DNA of 64,000 bases from Pseudomonas khorasanensis. Lineage in GTDB: Bacteria > Pseudomonadota > Gammaproteobacteria > Pseudomonadales > Pseudomonadaceae. The stretch covers positions 248,001 to 312,000 of the forward strand of contig NZ_JABWQP020000002.1 in the NCBI RefSeq assembly GCF_014268505.2, in the 5' to 3' direction. The notes under the pieces are model-generated. The model made no database searches. It had not been told where the DNA came from and saw only the letters and a list, made by a program, of their open reading frames with translations. Positions 16,001 to 24,330 of this stretch are shown piece by piece. Numbering within the stretch: position 1 is the stretch's first letter; every line of letters starts with the position of its first letter. Made by a program: the position numbers and the translations under genes.

Positions 16001-17585
16001 GCACCGAGCGAGGCCCGATCAACGCTACCGAGCTCAAGCCGTCACCGCTCAGGTCGCCAAGGGTCGATAAGGTGTTGAAGAACTCCAGCGGAAATCTATT
16101 GAAGGTGGCGAATTCGGAGAACTCGCGCTGTGCATTCAACGTTCGGAAACCACTGAAGCCCGGCTCTGCAGTGATCCAGTCCAGGCGTCCGTCACCGGTC
16201 AGATCGGTCAGTAGCTGCTGTGCTCTACGGGTGCGATCGGCCACCGGGATTTTCTCCAGGCGCGTCCATGGGCCGTAGTCGATTTCGTCGGTGTGCGGCG
16301 CACCGCGCAACGGTTCGCGGTAATACCAGCTCTGGTCGTAGCGACACAGAAACCCCGGCAGGCCTTCGCCATAGAGGTCGACGCACTGGTAAAAGCCGCC
16401 GTCTTCGATGCCCGGTTGGGTTTCTGATTCGAGCAGGCGGGCCGGGGTTTTATTGAGCTCGAAGGGTGCGTAGTCGAACTCCACCGGCGGCGAATTCTCG
16501 ACAAAGCCACTGGCATCCCAGGCTTGATAATGGGCGGCAGCGATCTGGCTGAATGCCCATTGCGAGTTGTCTTGCGCAACGTGATATTTCAGCAACAGAC
16601 GACGAACCAGTTTCGGCGCGTCGTCCGCGGAAGCCGCGAAGTGGTGGAACATCAGCACCTGCTGACACAGCCTTCGGGTGCCCAGCTCAAAACCTTTGCC
16701 GTAGGTTGCAAAAGGGTCGGGACGCTTGATCCACGGCTGCAGGGTCGCGCCGTCATACACCGGCATCTCTGTCAGCGATGTCGTGCGCTCGCCGTAGTCG
16801 AACAGCAGGTGGAAATGCCAACCCATTTGCGCGGGGTCAGCCTCGTCCCAGGCATACAGCTTTTTGCTCGCGGTGACGTTGCCGTAATACACCCGCTCGA
16901 GGTAGCGCTGGGCACGGTAGTCACGGATCGGATCGGGATCCTGGTTCTCCGCCTTGTATTGGTAGCAGATATGTTCGCCATGGGTATTCATGCTCTCGCA
17001 GAGCAACCAGGCGCTGACGCGCTGAGGGTAATCCGGGTGTGTCAGGCGCGAGTTGGCCGTCTTGCCATAGACGTGGAGCGAACCGTCGGTGGCATGAATC
17101 AGCCAGAACCCCGGTGCCGGCGCTTCTTTTGCGGTGGGTTGAGGTTGCCAGTATTCGCGCAGGGAGAAGTCGCCCTCCACCCGTGGCCAGTAGCGCAACA
17201 CACTGTGCAGGCCGATGTCCTCACCGTCATAAGTGGATTCCGGGCGTGAGTCGGGGCTGCCGTCGGCGAGTTCCGGCATCCACACCTCACCGTCGGATCC
17301 GACGATGTCGTCATCGCCGGCGTATCGCGGCACACCCTTGCTGGTGCGCAAACTGATCTGGCCGGTATTCAATGCCCAACCGATGCCAAACGGGCCGTTG
17401 CCGGTCTGGCTGCTGTAGGTGAGGGACAGTTGCGGATCCCAGCCGCGTCCGCTGGAAGCGGGAATCGGCAGCACGAACGATGCGGCTCCGGTGGGGCCAA
17501 CCGCGCCCCAGCTCTTGCCGATCGTGGCGATCGTCGAGCTCTTGGCGATAGACGGCGTAACGATGCTCAAATCTTGTTCGGCCAT
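13080..17585 (-). CDS. Tc toxin subunit TcB (SpvB/TcaC-like)
   Basis: A 1501-residue protein. Residues about 5-330 are an SpvB domain (GPTGAASFVLPIPASSGRGW, GNGPFGIGWALNTGQISLRT). They are followed by FG-GAP/VCBS-like blade repeats with LTDLTGDGRLDWI, LGDLSGDGLSSVALI and LADLDGSGASALIYLKSD, which form the beta-propeller that docks on the TcA pore. The TcdB middle regions come next (VTFADLQGLGCASLILTVPH, REFRGFGHLQQTDSE), and the RHS-like C-terminal part ends in YDALGRPIKLINAKGFFSRE. Length and order are those of free-standing TcB proteins. It forms the cocoon with TcC and gates cargo entry. The start has no obvious ribosome binding site, so the true start is slightly uncertain. A lux-box-like palindrome is centred 76 bases upstream. 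Confidence 0.92.
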   Translation of the reverse strand: MAEQDLSIVTPSIAKSSTIATIGKSWGAVGPTGAASFVLPIPASSGRGWDPQLSLTYSSQTGNGPFGIGWALNTGQISLRTSKGVPRYAGDDDIVGSDGEVWMPELADGSPDSRPESTYDGEDIGLHSVLRYWPRVEGDFSLREYWQPQPTAKEAPAPGFWLIHATDGSLHVYGKTANSRLTHPDYPQRVSAWLLCESMNTHGEHICYQYKAENQDPDPIRDYRAQRYLERVYYGNVTASKKLYAWDEADPAQMGWHFHLLFDYGERTTSLTEMPVYDGATLQPWIKRPDPFATYGKGFELGTRRLCQQVLMFHHFAASADDAPKLVRRLLLKYHVAQDNSQWAFSQIAAAHYQAWDASGFVENSPPVEFDYAPFELNKTPARLLESETQPGIEDGGFYQCVDLYGEGLPGFLCRYDQSWYYREPLRGAPHTDEIDYGPWTRLEKIPVADRTRRAQQLLTDLTGDGRLDWITAEPGFSGFRTLNAQREFSEFATFNRFPLEFFNTLSTLGDLSGDGLSSVALIGPRSVRLYANRREEGFAAAEEVVHQPDDDRLPVFSDSRTELVLLGQMLGSDMPELTRIRHDAINCWPNLGHGKFGPGRMISELPFSYAQFDASRVRLADLDGSGASALIYLKSDVFEIYLNRGGNGLEQIPLTVPWPKGLCYEHSCQVTFADLQGLGCASLILTVPHMQPQHWRYDFVSAKPYLLTSSNNNMGCSSSVVYRSSAQEWLDEKQQGQPSAHPPVSHLPFPVAVIKKQQQLDEITGNCLTQTFTWREGVYDGVEREFRGFGHLQQTDSESATADDGADFSAPVRVCTWFHTGQSMDRSRDHYFTEDKGAVALEKTLFSRTPPEAEFDQPIAPHDADTEYQIGRALAGAVARVETYADADWNVPGIAIPFAVQESRYLVREVRPQGHYGSAVLLPLVLEQISYQYDGFVDDPLCSHEVNLRWNPFGLSTQALSVNYARRLSEGDTPPFSDPDEQQWWRDAHDPAQQSYYLSESRAQYIDLIDFERWRPGLPYRQRGNALVLPKGTLPNGLSPDQVSYEQLALHQDSPHWRTQRVLTSQSVQRYVNTDGLPLDDGVAEFEALKGPLELAQLDKTALQAYSILPPPFSIHTELTSIGYTPMPFLFEPPAPASAEPELYSSCFGFAEYGDLERFYRVQRYRETPSHGVTEAEYDGYGLAVTRVTLPDGCTTRIVYDYHALQPRQIIDPNENTEEAIYEPSGQPLATSFHGTENGDAAGFRPLTEYNRPEDHRPDPAIADPEAAVQKAASTLRKDLFSWMGKVPPSVNPEQLAEWIARGDVLPSGHICTSARQRLQPGINLTVSEQALSELIATVHREPVHSVILSADRYPDDPVPAQIQVVKACVDGFGRALQTQQLVDPGMAYAVDADGKLIIENGQFVEVLANPRWRVSERVEYNNKGLPVRQFRPFFADTHAYVDDRSLRELGFFDQLFYDALGRPIKLINAKGFFSRESYHPWYHTSEDFNDTWEPEAPPP

Positions 17586-17651
17586 GATTGCGTCCGGTGC
17601 AGATACGGTGGCGGAGGTGGTTCGACGCTAACAAGAATCGGGGCGGCCGTA

Positions 17652-17671
17652 ACCTGTCAGACCTGACAGGT
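17652..17671 (-). promoter_or_regulatory. Lux-box-like palindrome upstream of tcB
   Basis: ACCTGTCAGACCTGACAGGT is a perfect 9+9 bp inverted repeat around AC. Its shape and length match classical 20-bp lux boxes of the ACCTG...CAGGT type, such as LasR operators. It is 17/20 identical to the site at 25410-25429 in front of the other toxin arm. Its centre is 76 bases before the tcB start, which would place a transcription start about 34 bases before the ATG if it works at -42 as in lux promoters. Confidence 0.72.
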
Positions 17672-17740
17672 GCGATGGAACGTTTTGTATGCATGCGTGG
17701 GTTTTTTTGCGCTAATTGCGCAAGGTTCAGGTAGGCAGGC

Positions 17741-17787
17741 AAAAAAAAGGCCGGTCCATCGGATGACGGGCCGGCCTGCTTTTTTTA
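17741..17787 (-). terminator. Rho-independent terminator of the fumarase gene
   Basis: On the minus strand a GGCCGGCCC-type stem closes on GGACCGGCC and is followed by eight T. A-runs on both sides mean it could also work for transcripts on the plus strand. It lies 12 bases after the fumarase stop and before the tcB promoter. Confidence 0.88.
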
Positions 17788-17798
17788 CGGTTCAGTAC

Positions 17799-19322
17799 TT
17801 ACTGCACTTCAACCGCCAGGCTTTCGCTGATCTTCTGCTGCCAGATCGCAGGACCGGTGATGTGCACCGACTCACCTTTGCTGTCCACCGCCACGGTGAC
17901 CGGCATGTCCTTGACCTCGAACTCATAGATCGCTTCCATGCCCAGCTCGGCGAACGCCAGCACTTTGGACTTCTTGATCGCCTGAGCCACCAGATACGCG
18001 GCGCCGCCGACAGCCATCAGGTACACGGCCTTGTTGTCCTTGATCGCTTCGATCGCGGTCGGGCCGCGCTCGGACTTGCCGATCATGCCCAACAGGCCGG
18101 TCTGCTCGAGGATCTGACGGGTGAACTTGTCCATCCGCGTCGCGGTGGTCGGGCCGGCAGGGCCCACCACTTCGTCACCGACCGGATCAACCGGGCCGAC
18201 GTAGTAGATAAAGCGACCCTTGAGGTCGACCGGCAGGGTTTCGCCCTTGTTGAGCATCTCGACCATGCGCTTGTGCGCGGCGTCGCGACCGGTGAGCATC
18301 TTGCCGTTGAGCAGGACGGTTTCGCCCGGCTTCCAGCTCTGCACGTCTTCCGGCGTCAGCGTGTCGAGGTTGACGCGACGGGCCGACGGACCAGCTTCCC
18401 AGACGATTTCCGGGTAGGCGTCCAGCGGCGGTGCCTCCAGCGAGGCCGGGCCGGAACCGTCGAGCACGAAGTGCGCGTGACGGGTGGCGGCGCAGTTGGG
18501 GATCATGCACACCGGCAGGGAGGCGGCGTGAGTCGGGTAATCCATGATCTTCACGTCGAGCACGGTGGTCAGGCCACCGAGGCCCTGAGCGCCGATGCCC
18601 AACTGGTTGACCTTCTCGAACAGCTCCAGACGCATTTCTTCGATGCGGTTCTGCGGGCCACGGGCCTTGAGCTCGTGAATGTCGATGGATTCCATCAACA
18701 CTTCCTTGGCCATCACCGCAGCTTTCTCGGCGGTGCCGCCGATGCCAATGCCCAGCATGCCCGGCGGGCACCAGCCGGCGCCCATGGTCGGCACGGTCTT
18801 CAATACCCAGTCAACGATCGAGTCGGACGGGTTGAGCATGGCCATTTTTGACTTGTTTTCGGAGCCGCCGCCCTTGGCCGCCACGTCCACTTCCACGGTG
18901 TTGCCCGGGACGATGGAGTAGTGGATGACCGCCGGGGTGTTGTCCTTGGTGTTTTTGCGGGCGCCCGCCGGGTCGGCGAGGATCGAGGCACGCAGGACGT
19001 TTTCCGGCAGATTGTAGGCGCGGCGCACACCCTCGTTGATCATGTCGTCCAGGCCCATGGTGGCGCCATCCCAGCGCACGTCCATGCCGACACGGACGAA
19101 CACGGTAACGATACCGGTGTCCTGGCAGATCGGGCGGTGGCCGGTGGCGCACATGCGCGAGTTGATCAGGATTTGTGCCATCGAATCACGGGCCGCTGGC
19201 GATTCTTCGCGCAGGTAAGCTTCGTGCATCGCCTGGATAAAATCCACGGGGTGGTAATAGGAAATGAACTGCAGGGCGTCGGCAACGCTCTGAATCAGGT
19301 CATCTTGCTTGATCACGGTCAT
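17799..19322 (-). CDS. fumA: Class I fumarate hydratase ([4Fe-4S])
   Basis: A 507-residue enzyme of the iron-sulfur class I fumarases, which interconvert fumarate and L-malate in the TCA cycle. I use the ATG at 19322 because GAGGAG precedes it and the family sequence begins MTVIKQDDLIQSVADALQFI. Diagnostic segments include GHRPICQDTGIVTVFVRVGM (cluster Cys), MGAGWCPPGMLGIGIGGTAE and CMIPNCAATRHAHFVLDGSG (cluster Cys), then the beta-domain with GDEVVGPAGPTTATRMDKFT. Length is normal. It stands next to a SadC-like gene, as I recall for P. aeruginosa. The class I tartrate dehydratases are more distant alternatives. Confidence 0.92.
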   Translation of the reverse strand: MTVIKQDDLIQSVADALQFISYYHPVDFIQAMHEAYLREESPAARDSMAQILINSRMCATGHRPICQDTGIVTVFVRVGMDVRWDGATMGLDDMINEGVRRAYNLPENVLRASILADPAGARKNTKDNTPAVIHYSIVPGNTVEVDVAAKGGGSENKSKMAMLNPSDSIVDWVLKTVPTMGAGWCPPGMLGIGIGGTAEKAAVMAKEVLMESIDIHELKARGPQNRIEEMRLELFEKVNQLGIGAQGLGGLTTVLDVKIMDYPTHAASLPVCMIPNCAATRHAHFVLDGSGPASLEAPPLDAYPEIVWEAGPSARRVNLDTLTPEDVQSWKPGETVLLNGKMLTGRDAAHKRMVEMLNKGETLPVDLKGRFIYYVGPVDPVGDEVVGPAGPTTATRMDKFTRQILEQTGLLGMIGKSERGPTAIEAIKDNKAVYLMAVGGAAYLVAQAIKKSKVLAFAELGMEAIYEFEVKDMPVTVAVDSKGESVHITGPAIWQQKISESLAVEVQ

Positions 19323-19832
19323 GAGTCGCGCTCCTCTGAAACACGGGAACATTCTATGGGGCAGCTTGAGGCTTGCGGCTCACAGCTGATCCTCTGGCAC
19401 GCCGGGGCTGCTGGCGCGACGCTAAAAAGGCGCGGCAGTATACCGCGCATCAAAGGGGCTTACACGGGTGGAGCGTCATTCGTTGGTCGCATGGGTGGGC
19501 GGATATCGGACATCGCATTCGCACTTCAAGATCTACCCCCTCACCCCAGCCCTCTCCCCCAAAGGGGGCGAGGGGGAAGGGAGCCGATCTCCGTGCTGTT
19601 CAAAACTTGAGTTCGCGTCGGTATTTCACGTCGGCGCAGCTCGAACTAACAACCCGGTCAGTCCCCTCTCCCTCTGGGAGAGGGTTAGGGTGAGGGGCTT
19701 CTGGCGGCATCAGTGGGCCACACTTTTGACGTCAATTTTCGAGCCCGAAAATCGATGGTCATTTAGCGACCGGGCCTCTAAAGTGGCATCCGGTCTGTAG
19801 AGTAGGACACTCGGTCAGCCTCCTATCGCACG
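19323..19832. other. Intergenic region between fumarase and sadC-like gene
   Basis: A 510-base divergent intergenic stretch holding the promoters of both genes and a two-part repeat (19535-19698). I see no reliable gene in it; the open frames crossing it are repeat translations. A match to a specific promoter is not convincing by eye. Confidence 0.5.
19535..19698. repeat. Two-armed CCCTCACCCCAGCCCTCTCC repeat
   Basis: The left arm (from 19535) reads CCCCTCACCCCAGCCCTCTC and continues into a GGGGGCGAGGGGGA hairpin. The right arm (from about 19663) reads CCCTCTCCCTCTGGGAGAGG and then GGTGAGGGG. The outer arms are complementary, so the whole 160-base unit can fold back on itself. This is a widespread intergenic repeat type in gammaproteobacteria. 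Confidence 0.72.
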
Positions 19833-20951
19833 GTGAGTCAACGATTGACCCATAACGCCATTCAACGCCTTTTGCTCAAACGCTTCGCCCTCGCTGCGGC
19901 CACCTACGGATTGGCTTTGCTGCTGCTGTGGCTGGCGTTTTTCACCGGGCATTACCAGCAATCCCTGAGTGGCGTGGCTATTGGCAGCGCTCTGGTTGTT
20001 ATCAGCCAGGCGAGCCTTTTTGCGATGTTCTGGACGGGGCGCAACCAACGCTTCGCCGACCCCAGCCTGACCGAAGCGCAAGTGTTGATGGGGCTGGGTT
20101 GGCAGACCTGGCTGATCGCTCACGTCGACGAAGCGCGCGGCGCGTTCCTGGTGTTTTACGTGCTGATCCTGCTGTTCGGCCTGTTCCATCTCACCCGGCG
20201 CGTTTTCATCCGCTGCGCCTTGCTGGTGTTCTTCAGTTTTTCCGCGATTACGCTGTGGGACGCTTACCACTTCCGTCTGGCCGAGCCTGCGCTCGCAGCG
20301 TTGCAGGTGTGCATTCTGGCGATGGTGCTGGCGTGGCTGGTGCTGTATGCGCGTTTCGTTCAGGTGTCGCGGCAACGCCAGCGTCAGCGCCGCTTTGCAC
20401 TGCAGGCGCATCAGGACACCTTGCGCGGGATGATGCGCCAGCTCGAAGACCTGGTCGCCACCGACGAGTTGACCGGGCTGTTCAATCGCCGGCATTTCCT
20501 GCGCATTGCCTCCCGCGAGCTGAATGCGCTGGACAGCGACGTGATGCACGGTCTGGCGTTGATCGATCTGGATCACTTCAAACGCATCAACGACCTGCAC
20601 GGCCACGCCGCCGGCGATCAGGTGTTGCAGGCTTTTGCCGGTGTGGCTCAGGCCTGTCTGCGCGACGGCGATGTACTGGCGCGCTATGGTGGCGAGGAGT
20701 TCGTCGTGTTGGTGCCCGACTGCGATGCCGAGCGGCTGACGGCCTGCTGCGAGCGTTTGCGCATCGCCTTCACCGAGGTTGAGCTGATGGGCCTGCAAGT
20801 CAATAACTTGAGCCTGTCGGCCGGCATGACCCTGCTGGCCGTCGGCGATGATCTGGACGAGGCCCTGCAGCGCGCCGATCAGGCGCTGTACCGGGCCAAG
20901 CGTGACGGGCGTAATCGATGTGCGGCCGCATGGGAGAATGTCGATGCCTGA
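19833..20951 (+). CDS. sadC: Membrane diguanylate cyclase, SadC-like
   Basis: A 372-residue protein starting with GTG at 19833 (MSQRLTHNAIQRLLLKRFAL). Residues about 18-180 carry five to six hydrophobic segments. The GGDEF domain starts at DELTGLFNRRHF (211), has the active-site GGEEF at 286-290 and an intact inhibitory I-site RDGD at 277-280, so c-di-GMP synthesis with product feedback is expected. SadC promotes sessile, biofilm growth in P. aeruginosa. The assignment as SadC rests on the domain layout plus the order fumarase / this gene / ferredoxin reductase / pykA, which I recall from PAO1. It overlaps the next gene by 8 bases. Confidence 0.85.
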   Translation: MSQRLTHNAIQRLLLKRFALAAATYGLALLLLWLAFFTGHYQQSLSGVAIGSALVVISQASLFAMFWTGRNQRFADPSLTEAQVLMGLGWQTWLIAHVDEARGAFLVFYVLILLFGLFHLTRRVFIRCALLVFFSFSAITLWDAYHFRLAEPALAALQVCILAMVLAWLVLYARFVQVSRQRQRQRRFALQAHQDTLRGMMRQLEDLVATDELTGLFNRRHFLRIASRELNALDSDVMHGLALIDLDHFKRINDLHGHAAGDQVLQAFAGVAQACLRDGDVLARYGGEEFVVLVPDCDAERLTACCERLRIAFTEVELMGLQVNNLSLSAGMTLLAVGDDLDEALQRADQALYRAKRDGRNRCAAAWENVDA

Positions 20952-21879
20952 ACTTCGCGTCGGTGATCGTCACTGGACAGTGGAGGCGGGCAGCAATCTG
21001 CTCGATGCTCTCAATCAGAACGGCGTCGCCGTGCCTTATAGCTGCCGTGCCGGCAGTTGCCACGCCTGTCTGGTGCAGTGCGTACAAGGTCTGCCTGCCG
21101 ACAATCGCCCTGACGCCTTGAGTGCCGAGCAGCGTCAGCAGGGCTGGCGGTTGGCTTGCCAGTGCCAGTTAACCGAAGACTTGCAGGTGCATACCTTCGA
21201 CCCGATGGCCGACGGGCGCCCGGCTGTGGTCGAAGCGCTGGACTGGCTCAGCGACAACGTCCTGCGTCTGCGCCTGACACCGCAACGGCCATTGCGCTAC
21301 AGCGCCGGCCAGCATCTGGTGCTGTGGATCGATCACATCGCCCGGCCTTATTCGCTGGCGAGCCTGCCGCAAGAGGATCGATTCCTGGAATTTCACCTCG
21401 ATTGCCGTCAGCCCGGCGAATTCATTGATGCCGCGCGAAAATTGCAGATAGGCGACCCGGTCCGTCTCGGCGAATTGCGCGGTGGCGCCTTGCATTACGA
21501 CCCGGACTGGCAGGCCCGACCGCTGTGGCTACTGGCCGCCGGCACCGGACTGGGCCCTTTGTTTGGCGTGCTGCGCGAAGCCCTGCGTCAGGATCATCAA
21601 GGCGTCATCCGTGTCGTTCACCTGGCCGATGACGCTCGCGAACACTATCTGGCCAAACCCCTTGCCGCACTGGCTGCGCAGCGGGAAAACCTTAGCGTCG
21701 AGCTGTGGACAGCGGCCGAGTCAGCCGGCGCTTTGGCGCAACTGCGCCTTGTTTCCCGGCAAACCCTGGCCTTGGTCTGCGGCTCGACGGCCAGTGTTGA
21801 TGCGTTCGCCAAGCGTCTGTACCTGGCTGGACTGCCGCGCAATCAACTGCTGGCCGACGTGTTTGTGAGCCGTGGTTGA
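20944..21879 (+). CDS. 2Fe-2S ferredoxin / FAD-NAD(P)H reductase fusion
   Basis: A 311-residue oxidoreductase. The N-terminal 85 residues are a plant-type ferredoxin with the cluster Cys pattern in PYSCRAGSCHACLVQC and a later Cys in WRLACQCQL. The rest is a ferredoxin reductase module: FAD-binding RPYSLASLPQED and NAD(P)-binding LWLLAAGTGLGPLFGVLREA, ending in LALVCGSTASVDAFAKRLYL. Such proteins pass electrons from NAD(P)H to oxygenases; the partner is unknown. The ATG at 20944 lies inside the end of the SadC-like gene, suggesting coupled translation. Confidence 0.87.
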   Translation: MPELRVGDRHWTVEAGSNLLDALNQNGVAVPYSCRAGSCHACLVQCVQGLPADNRPDALSAEQRQQGWRLACQCQLTEDLQVHTFDPMADGRPAVVEALDWLSDNVLRLRLTPQRPLRYSAGQHLVLWIDHIARPYSLASLPQEDRFLEFHLDCRQPGEFIDAARKLQIGDPVRLGELRGGALHYDPDWQARPLWLLAAGTGLGPLFGVLREALRQDHQGVIRVVHLADDAREHYLAKPLAALAAQRENLSVELWTAAESAGALAQLRLVSRQTLALVCGSTASVDAFAKRLYLAGLPRNQLLADVFVSRG

Positions 21880-21911
21880 GCGCTGGACTTTCTTCAGGTT
21901 TCGAAGTGTCC

Positions 21912-22005
21912 TGTGGCGAAGGAGCCTGCTCCCGCCGGGCTGCGCAGCGGCCCTGAAAGCTTGTGAGCGCTGCGCACTCAAGCGGGAGCAAGCTCCCTCG
22001 CCACA
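21912..22005. repeat. Palindromic repeat (TGTGGCGAAGGAGC type)
   Basis: The left arm TGTGGCGAAGGAGCCTGCTC pairs with the right arm GGGAGCAAGCTCCCTCGCCA around a GC-rich centre. A related copy lies at 42631-42763. It sits directly in front of the enoyl-CoA hydratase relic. Confidence 0.78.
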
Positions 22006-22113
22006 ATGAATCTTCGCGAGCCCGACATCGTTGAGACACGCCATGACCGAGCCATCCTGCTGCAACGCGAGCGCGGTTTGCTGACCCTGCGCCTCAACCG
22101 CCCGGACAACAAA
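22006..22113 (+). pseudogene. Relic of an enoyl-CoA hydratase/isomerase gene (5' end only)
   Basis: The frame from 22006 reads RAILLQRERGLLTLRLNRPD, which is the typical first beta-strand of the crotonase family (…TLRLNRPDKKNAL…). After NK at about 22113 the similarity ends abruptly at the pyruvate kinase terminator. A full gene would be about 250 codons. In P. aeruginosa I recall an enoyl-CoA hydratase gene exactly here, between the ferredoxin reductase and pykA. I infer a deletion that removed all but the first 35 codons or so. Confidence 0.68.
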
Positions 22114-22147
22114 AAGCCCCGCCATTCACATGGCGGGGCTTTCGTTT
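22110..22147 (-). terminator. Rho-independent terminator of pykA
   Basis: On the minus strand AAAGCCCCGCCA pairs with TGGCGGGGCTTT around a short loop, followed by T residues. The flanking A/T tracts make it potentially bidirectional. It lies 17 bases after the pykA stop. Confidence 0.88.
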
Positions 22148-22163
22148 TTCTGCAACCGGTCAC

Positions 22164-23615
22164 TCAGACTTGCGGATCACCGACATGCAGGATCTTCATG
22201 CCGTTGGTGCCGCCGGTGGTGTGGTAGCTGTCGCCCTTGGTCAGGATGACCCAGTCGCCTTTTTCCACAACGCCGCGCTTGACCAGTTCGTCGATCGCTT
22301 TCTGGCTGACTTCGTGCGGTTCCAGCGAAGCCGGATCGAATGGTACGGTGTAGACGCCACGGAACATCGCGGCGCGCGCCTGGGTTTCGCGGTGTGGCGA
22401 GAACGCGTAGATCGGCACCGAAGAACGAATGCGCGACATGATCAGCGGGGTATAGCCGCTTTCGGTCAGGGCGATGATCGCTTTGACGCCCGGGAAGTGG
22501 TTGGCGGTGTACATGGTCGCCAGCGCAATGCTTTCGTCGCAGCGGGTGAATTCCTTGCCGATGCGGTGGCTCGAGGTCTTGCCGGTCGGGTGCTTTTCAG
22601 CGCCGACGCAGATGCGCGCCATTGCCTGCACGGCTTCGAGCGGATACAGACCGGCAGCGGACTCAGCGGAGAGCATCACAGCGTCGGTGTAGTCGAGCAC
22701 GGCGTTGGCCACGTCGGACACTTCGGCGCGGGTCGGCATCGGGTTCTGGATCATCGACTCCATCATCTGGGTCGCGACGATCACTGCCTTGTTGTGGCGG
22801 CGTGCATGCAGAATGATTTTCTTCTGAATGCCCACCAGCTCGGCGTCGCCGATCTCCACACCCAGGTCGCCACGGGCAACCATGACAGCGTCAGAGGCCT
22901 TGATCAGGCCGTCGAGCGTTTCGTCATCGGCCACGGCTTCGGCGCGTTCGATCTTCGCCACCAGCCATGCAGTGCCGCCGGCTTCGTCGCGCAGTTGACG
23001 GGCGTATTCCATGTCAGCGGCGTCACGCGGGAAGGACACCGCGAGGTAGTCGACTTCCATCTCTGCAGCGAGCTTGATGTCCGCCTTGTCTTTTTCAGTC
23101 AGCGCCGGAGCGGTCAGGCCGCCGCCACGACGGTTGATGCCTTTGTGGTCGGACAGCGGGCCGCCGATGGTCACGGTGCAGTGCAGCGCATCGTCGGTTT
23201 GGGTATCGACGCGCATCACCACGCGGCCGTCGTCGAGCAGCAGCTCGTCGCCCACGCCGCAGTCCTTGACCAGATCCGGGTAGTCGATGCCGACCACTTG
23301 CTGGTTGCCTTCGGTCAACGGATGGCTGGTGGAGAAGGTGAACTTGTCACCGATCTTCAGCTCGATCTTCTTGTTGGCGAATTTGGCGATACGGATTTTC
23401 GGGCCTTGCAAGTCACCGAGCAGGGCGACAAAGCGGCCGTGCTTGGCAGCCAGGTCACGCACCAGCTTCGCGCGAGCCTTGTGCTCGTCGGGGGTGCCGT
23501 GGGAGAAGTTCAGACGGGCGACGTCCAGACCAGCCAGAATCAGCTGTTCGAGAACTTCCGGCGAGTTACTGGCCGGGCCAAGGGTAGCGACGATTTTGGT
23601 ACGACGGACGGACAT
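22164..23615 (-). CDS. pykA: Pyruvate kinase
   Basis: A 483-residue glycolytic enzyme that makes pyruvate and ATP from phosphoenolpyruvate and ADP. The start MSVRRTKIVATLGPASNSPE is characteristic. Other signatures are ARLNFSHGTPDEH, LLGDLQGPKIRIAKF, the active-site segment WLVAKIERAEAV (K and E for metal and phosphate), VMVARGDLGVEIGDAELVGI and AVMLSAESAAGLYPLEAVQA. The allosteric C-terminal domain is present. Length equals that of the Pseudomonas PykA protein as I remember it. It is preceded by AGGAGTC on the minus strand. Confidence 0.96.
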   Translation of the reverse strand: MSVRRTKIVATLGPASNSPEVLEQLILAGLDVARLNFSHGTPDEHKARAKLVRDLAAKHGRFVALLGDLQGPKIRIAKFANKKIELKIGDKFTFSTSHPLTEGNQQVVGIDYPDLVKDCGVGDELLLDDGRVVMRVDTQTDDALHCTVTIGGPLSDHKGINRRGGGLTAPALTEKDKADIKLAAEMEVDYLAVSFPRDAADMEYARQLRDEAGGTAWLVAKIERAEAVADDETLDGLIKASDAVMVARGDLGVEIGDAELVGIQKKIILHARRHNKAVIVATQMMESMIQNPMPTRAEVSDVANAVLDYTDAVMLSAESAAGLYPLEAVQAMARICVGAEKHPTGKTSSHRIGKEFTRCDESIALATMYTANHFPGVKAIIALTESGYTPLIMSRIRSSVPIYAFSPHRETQARAAMFRGVYTVPFDPASLEPHEVSQKAIDELVKRGVVEKGDWVILTKGDSYHTTGGTNGMKILHVGDPQV

Positions 23616-23788
23616 GCAAAGACTCCTGAGTTCAAGCGCATGCAGAGGCTACTATGCTCTGGGGGTGTAGTCATTGTTCGTTTGCACTACTTATCGTTTT
23701 CTTTATTGAACGTGGCAACTTTGGGACAAGCACGCCTGAAGATTTTCGACCAGGGGTCGATACAGAGCACAAGACAGGAGAACCCCCC

Positions 23789-24175
23789 ATGCGATTGTTG
23801 CCCATTGCCGCCCTTGCCATCAGCGTCCTCGCCGCGACGGGCTGTACCCGTTGGTCGATGAACCATCATTTGAACAATGCCTACAGCGCTTATGAGCGGG
23901 GCAATTGCGAGCAGGTGATGCTCGAACTGTCCAAGGTCGAACGCGCCAGTCGCGCCCGCCCGTACGTGTGGCCGGAAGTGTCGATGATGCGCGGCCAGTG
24001 CCTGGAGCGGCAAAAGCTCTACATCGACGCGGTGCAGACTTACCAGTTCATCATCGCTTCGTACCCCAACAGCGAATACGCCTACCGCGCCCGCGCGCGT
24101 CTGGAAACCCTGCAGAGCCTTGGCCATTACCCGACCCGCAGCGCGGCGGCCGTCGTGCGTCCCACCCGTTTCTAA
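23789..24175 (+). CDS. Small TPR-like lipoprotein
   Basis: A 128-residue protein read from the ATG at 23789, with CAGGAG eight bases upstream. MRLLPIAALAISVLAATGC is a lipoprotein signal; processing before Cys19 would anchor it to a membrane. The mature part has two TPR-like helix pairs (LNNAYSAYERGNCEQVMLEL and CLERQKLYIDAVQTYQFIIA, then SYPNSEYAYRARARLETLQS). This resembles the YfiO/BamD or tol-pal-associated style of small scaffold lipoproteins, but it is far shorter. Specific partners are not predictable. Confidence 0.75.
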   Translation: MRLLPIAALAISVLAATGCTRWSMNHHLNNAYSAYERGNCEQVMLELSKVERASRARPYVWPEVSMMRGQCLERQKLYIDAVQTYQFIIASYPNSEYAYRARARLETLQSLGHYPTRSAAAVVRPTRF

Positions 24176-24330
24176 TTGTTTTGTCCTACAAGTTCTGGAT
24201 GCCTGTACAAGCTGAGCTATAGTCCAGTGAACTGGTTTTAGAGCCGAGTCTCTAACCGGGGCAACACCTGCGACTGGCAGTCGTCAAGTAACGGCGCAAT
24301 AGCGACCGTCACACCGGAAGCGGGGAGAGC

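Noticed and set aside
17670..18851. 393-codon open frame antisense to fumarase
   Set aside because: It begins inside the tcB promoter-terminator region and mirrors the fumarase coding strand.
22170..23861. 563-codon open frame antisense to pykA
   Set aside because: A shadow frame of pyruvate kinase created by third-position GC bias.
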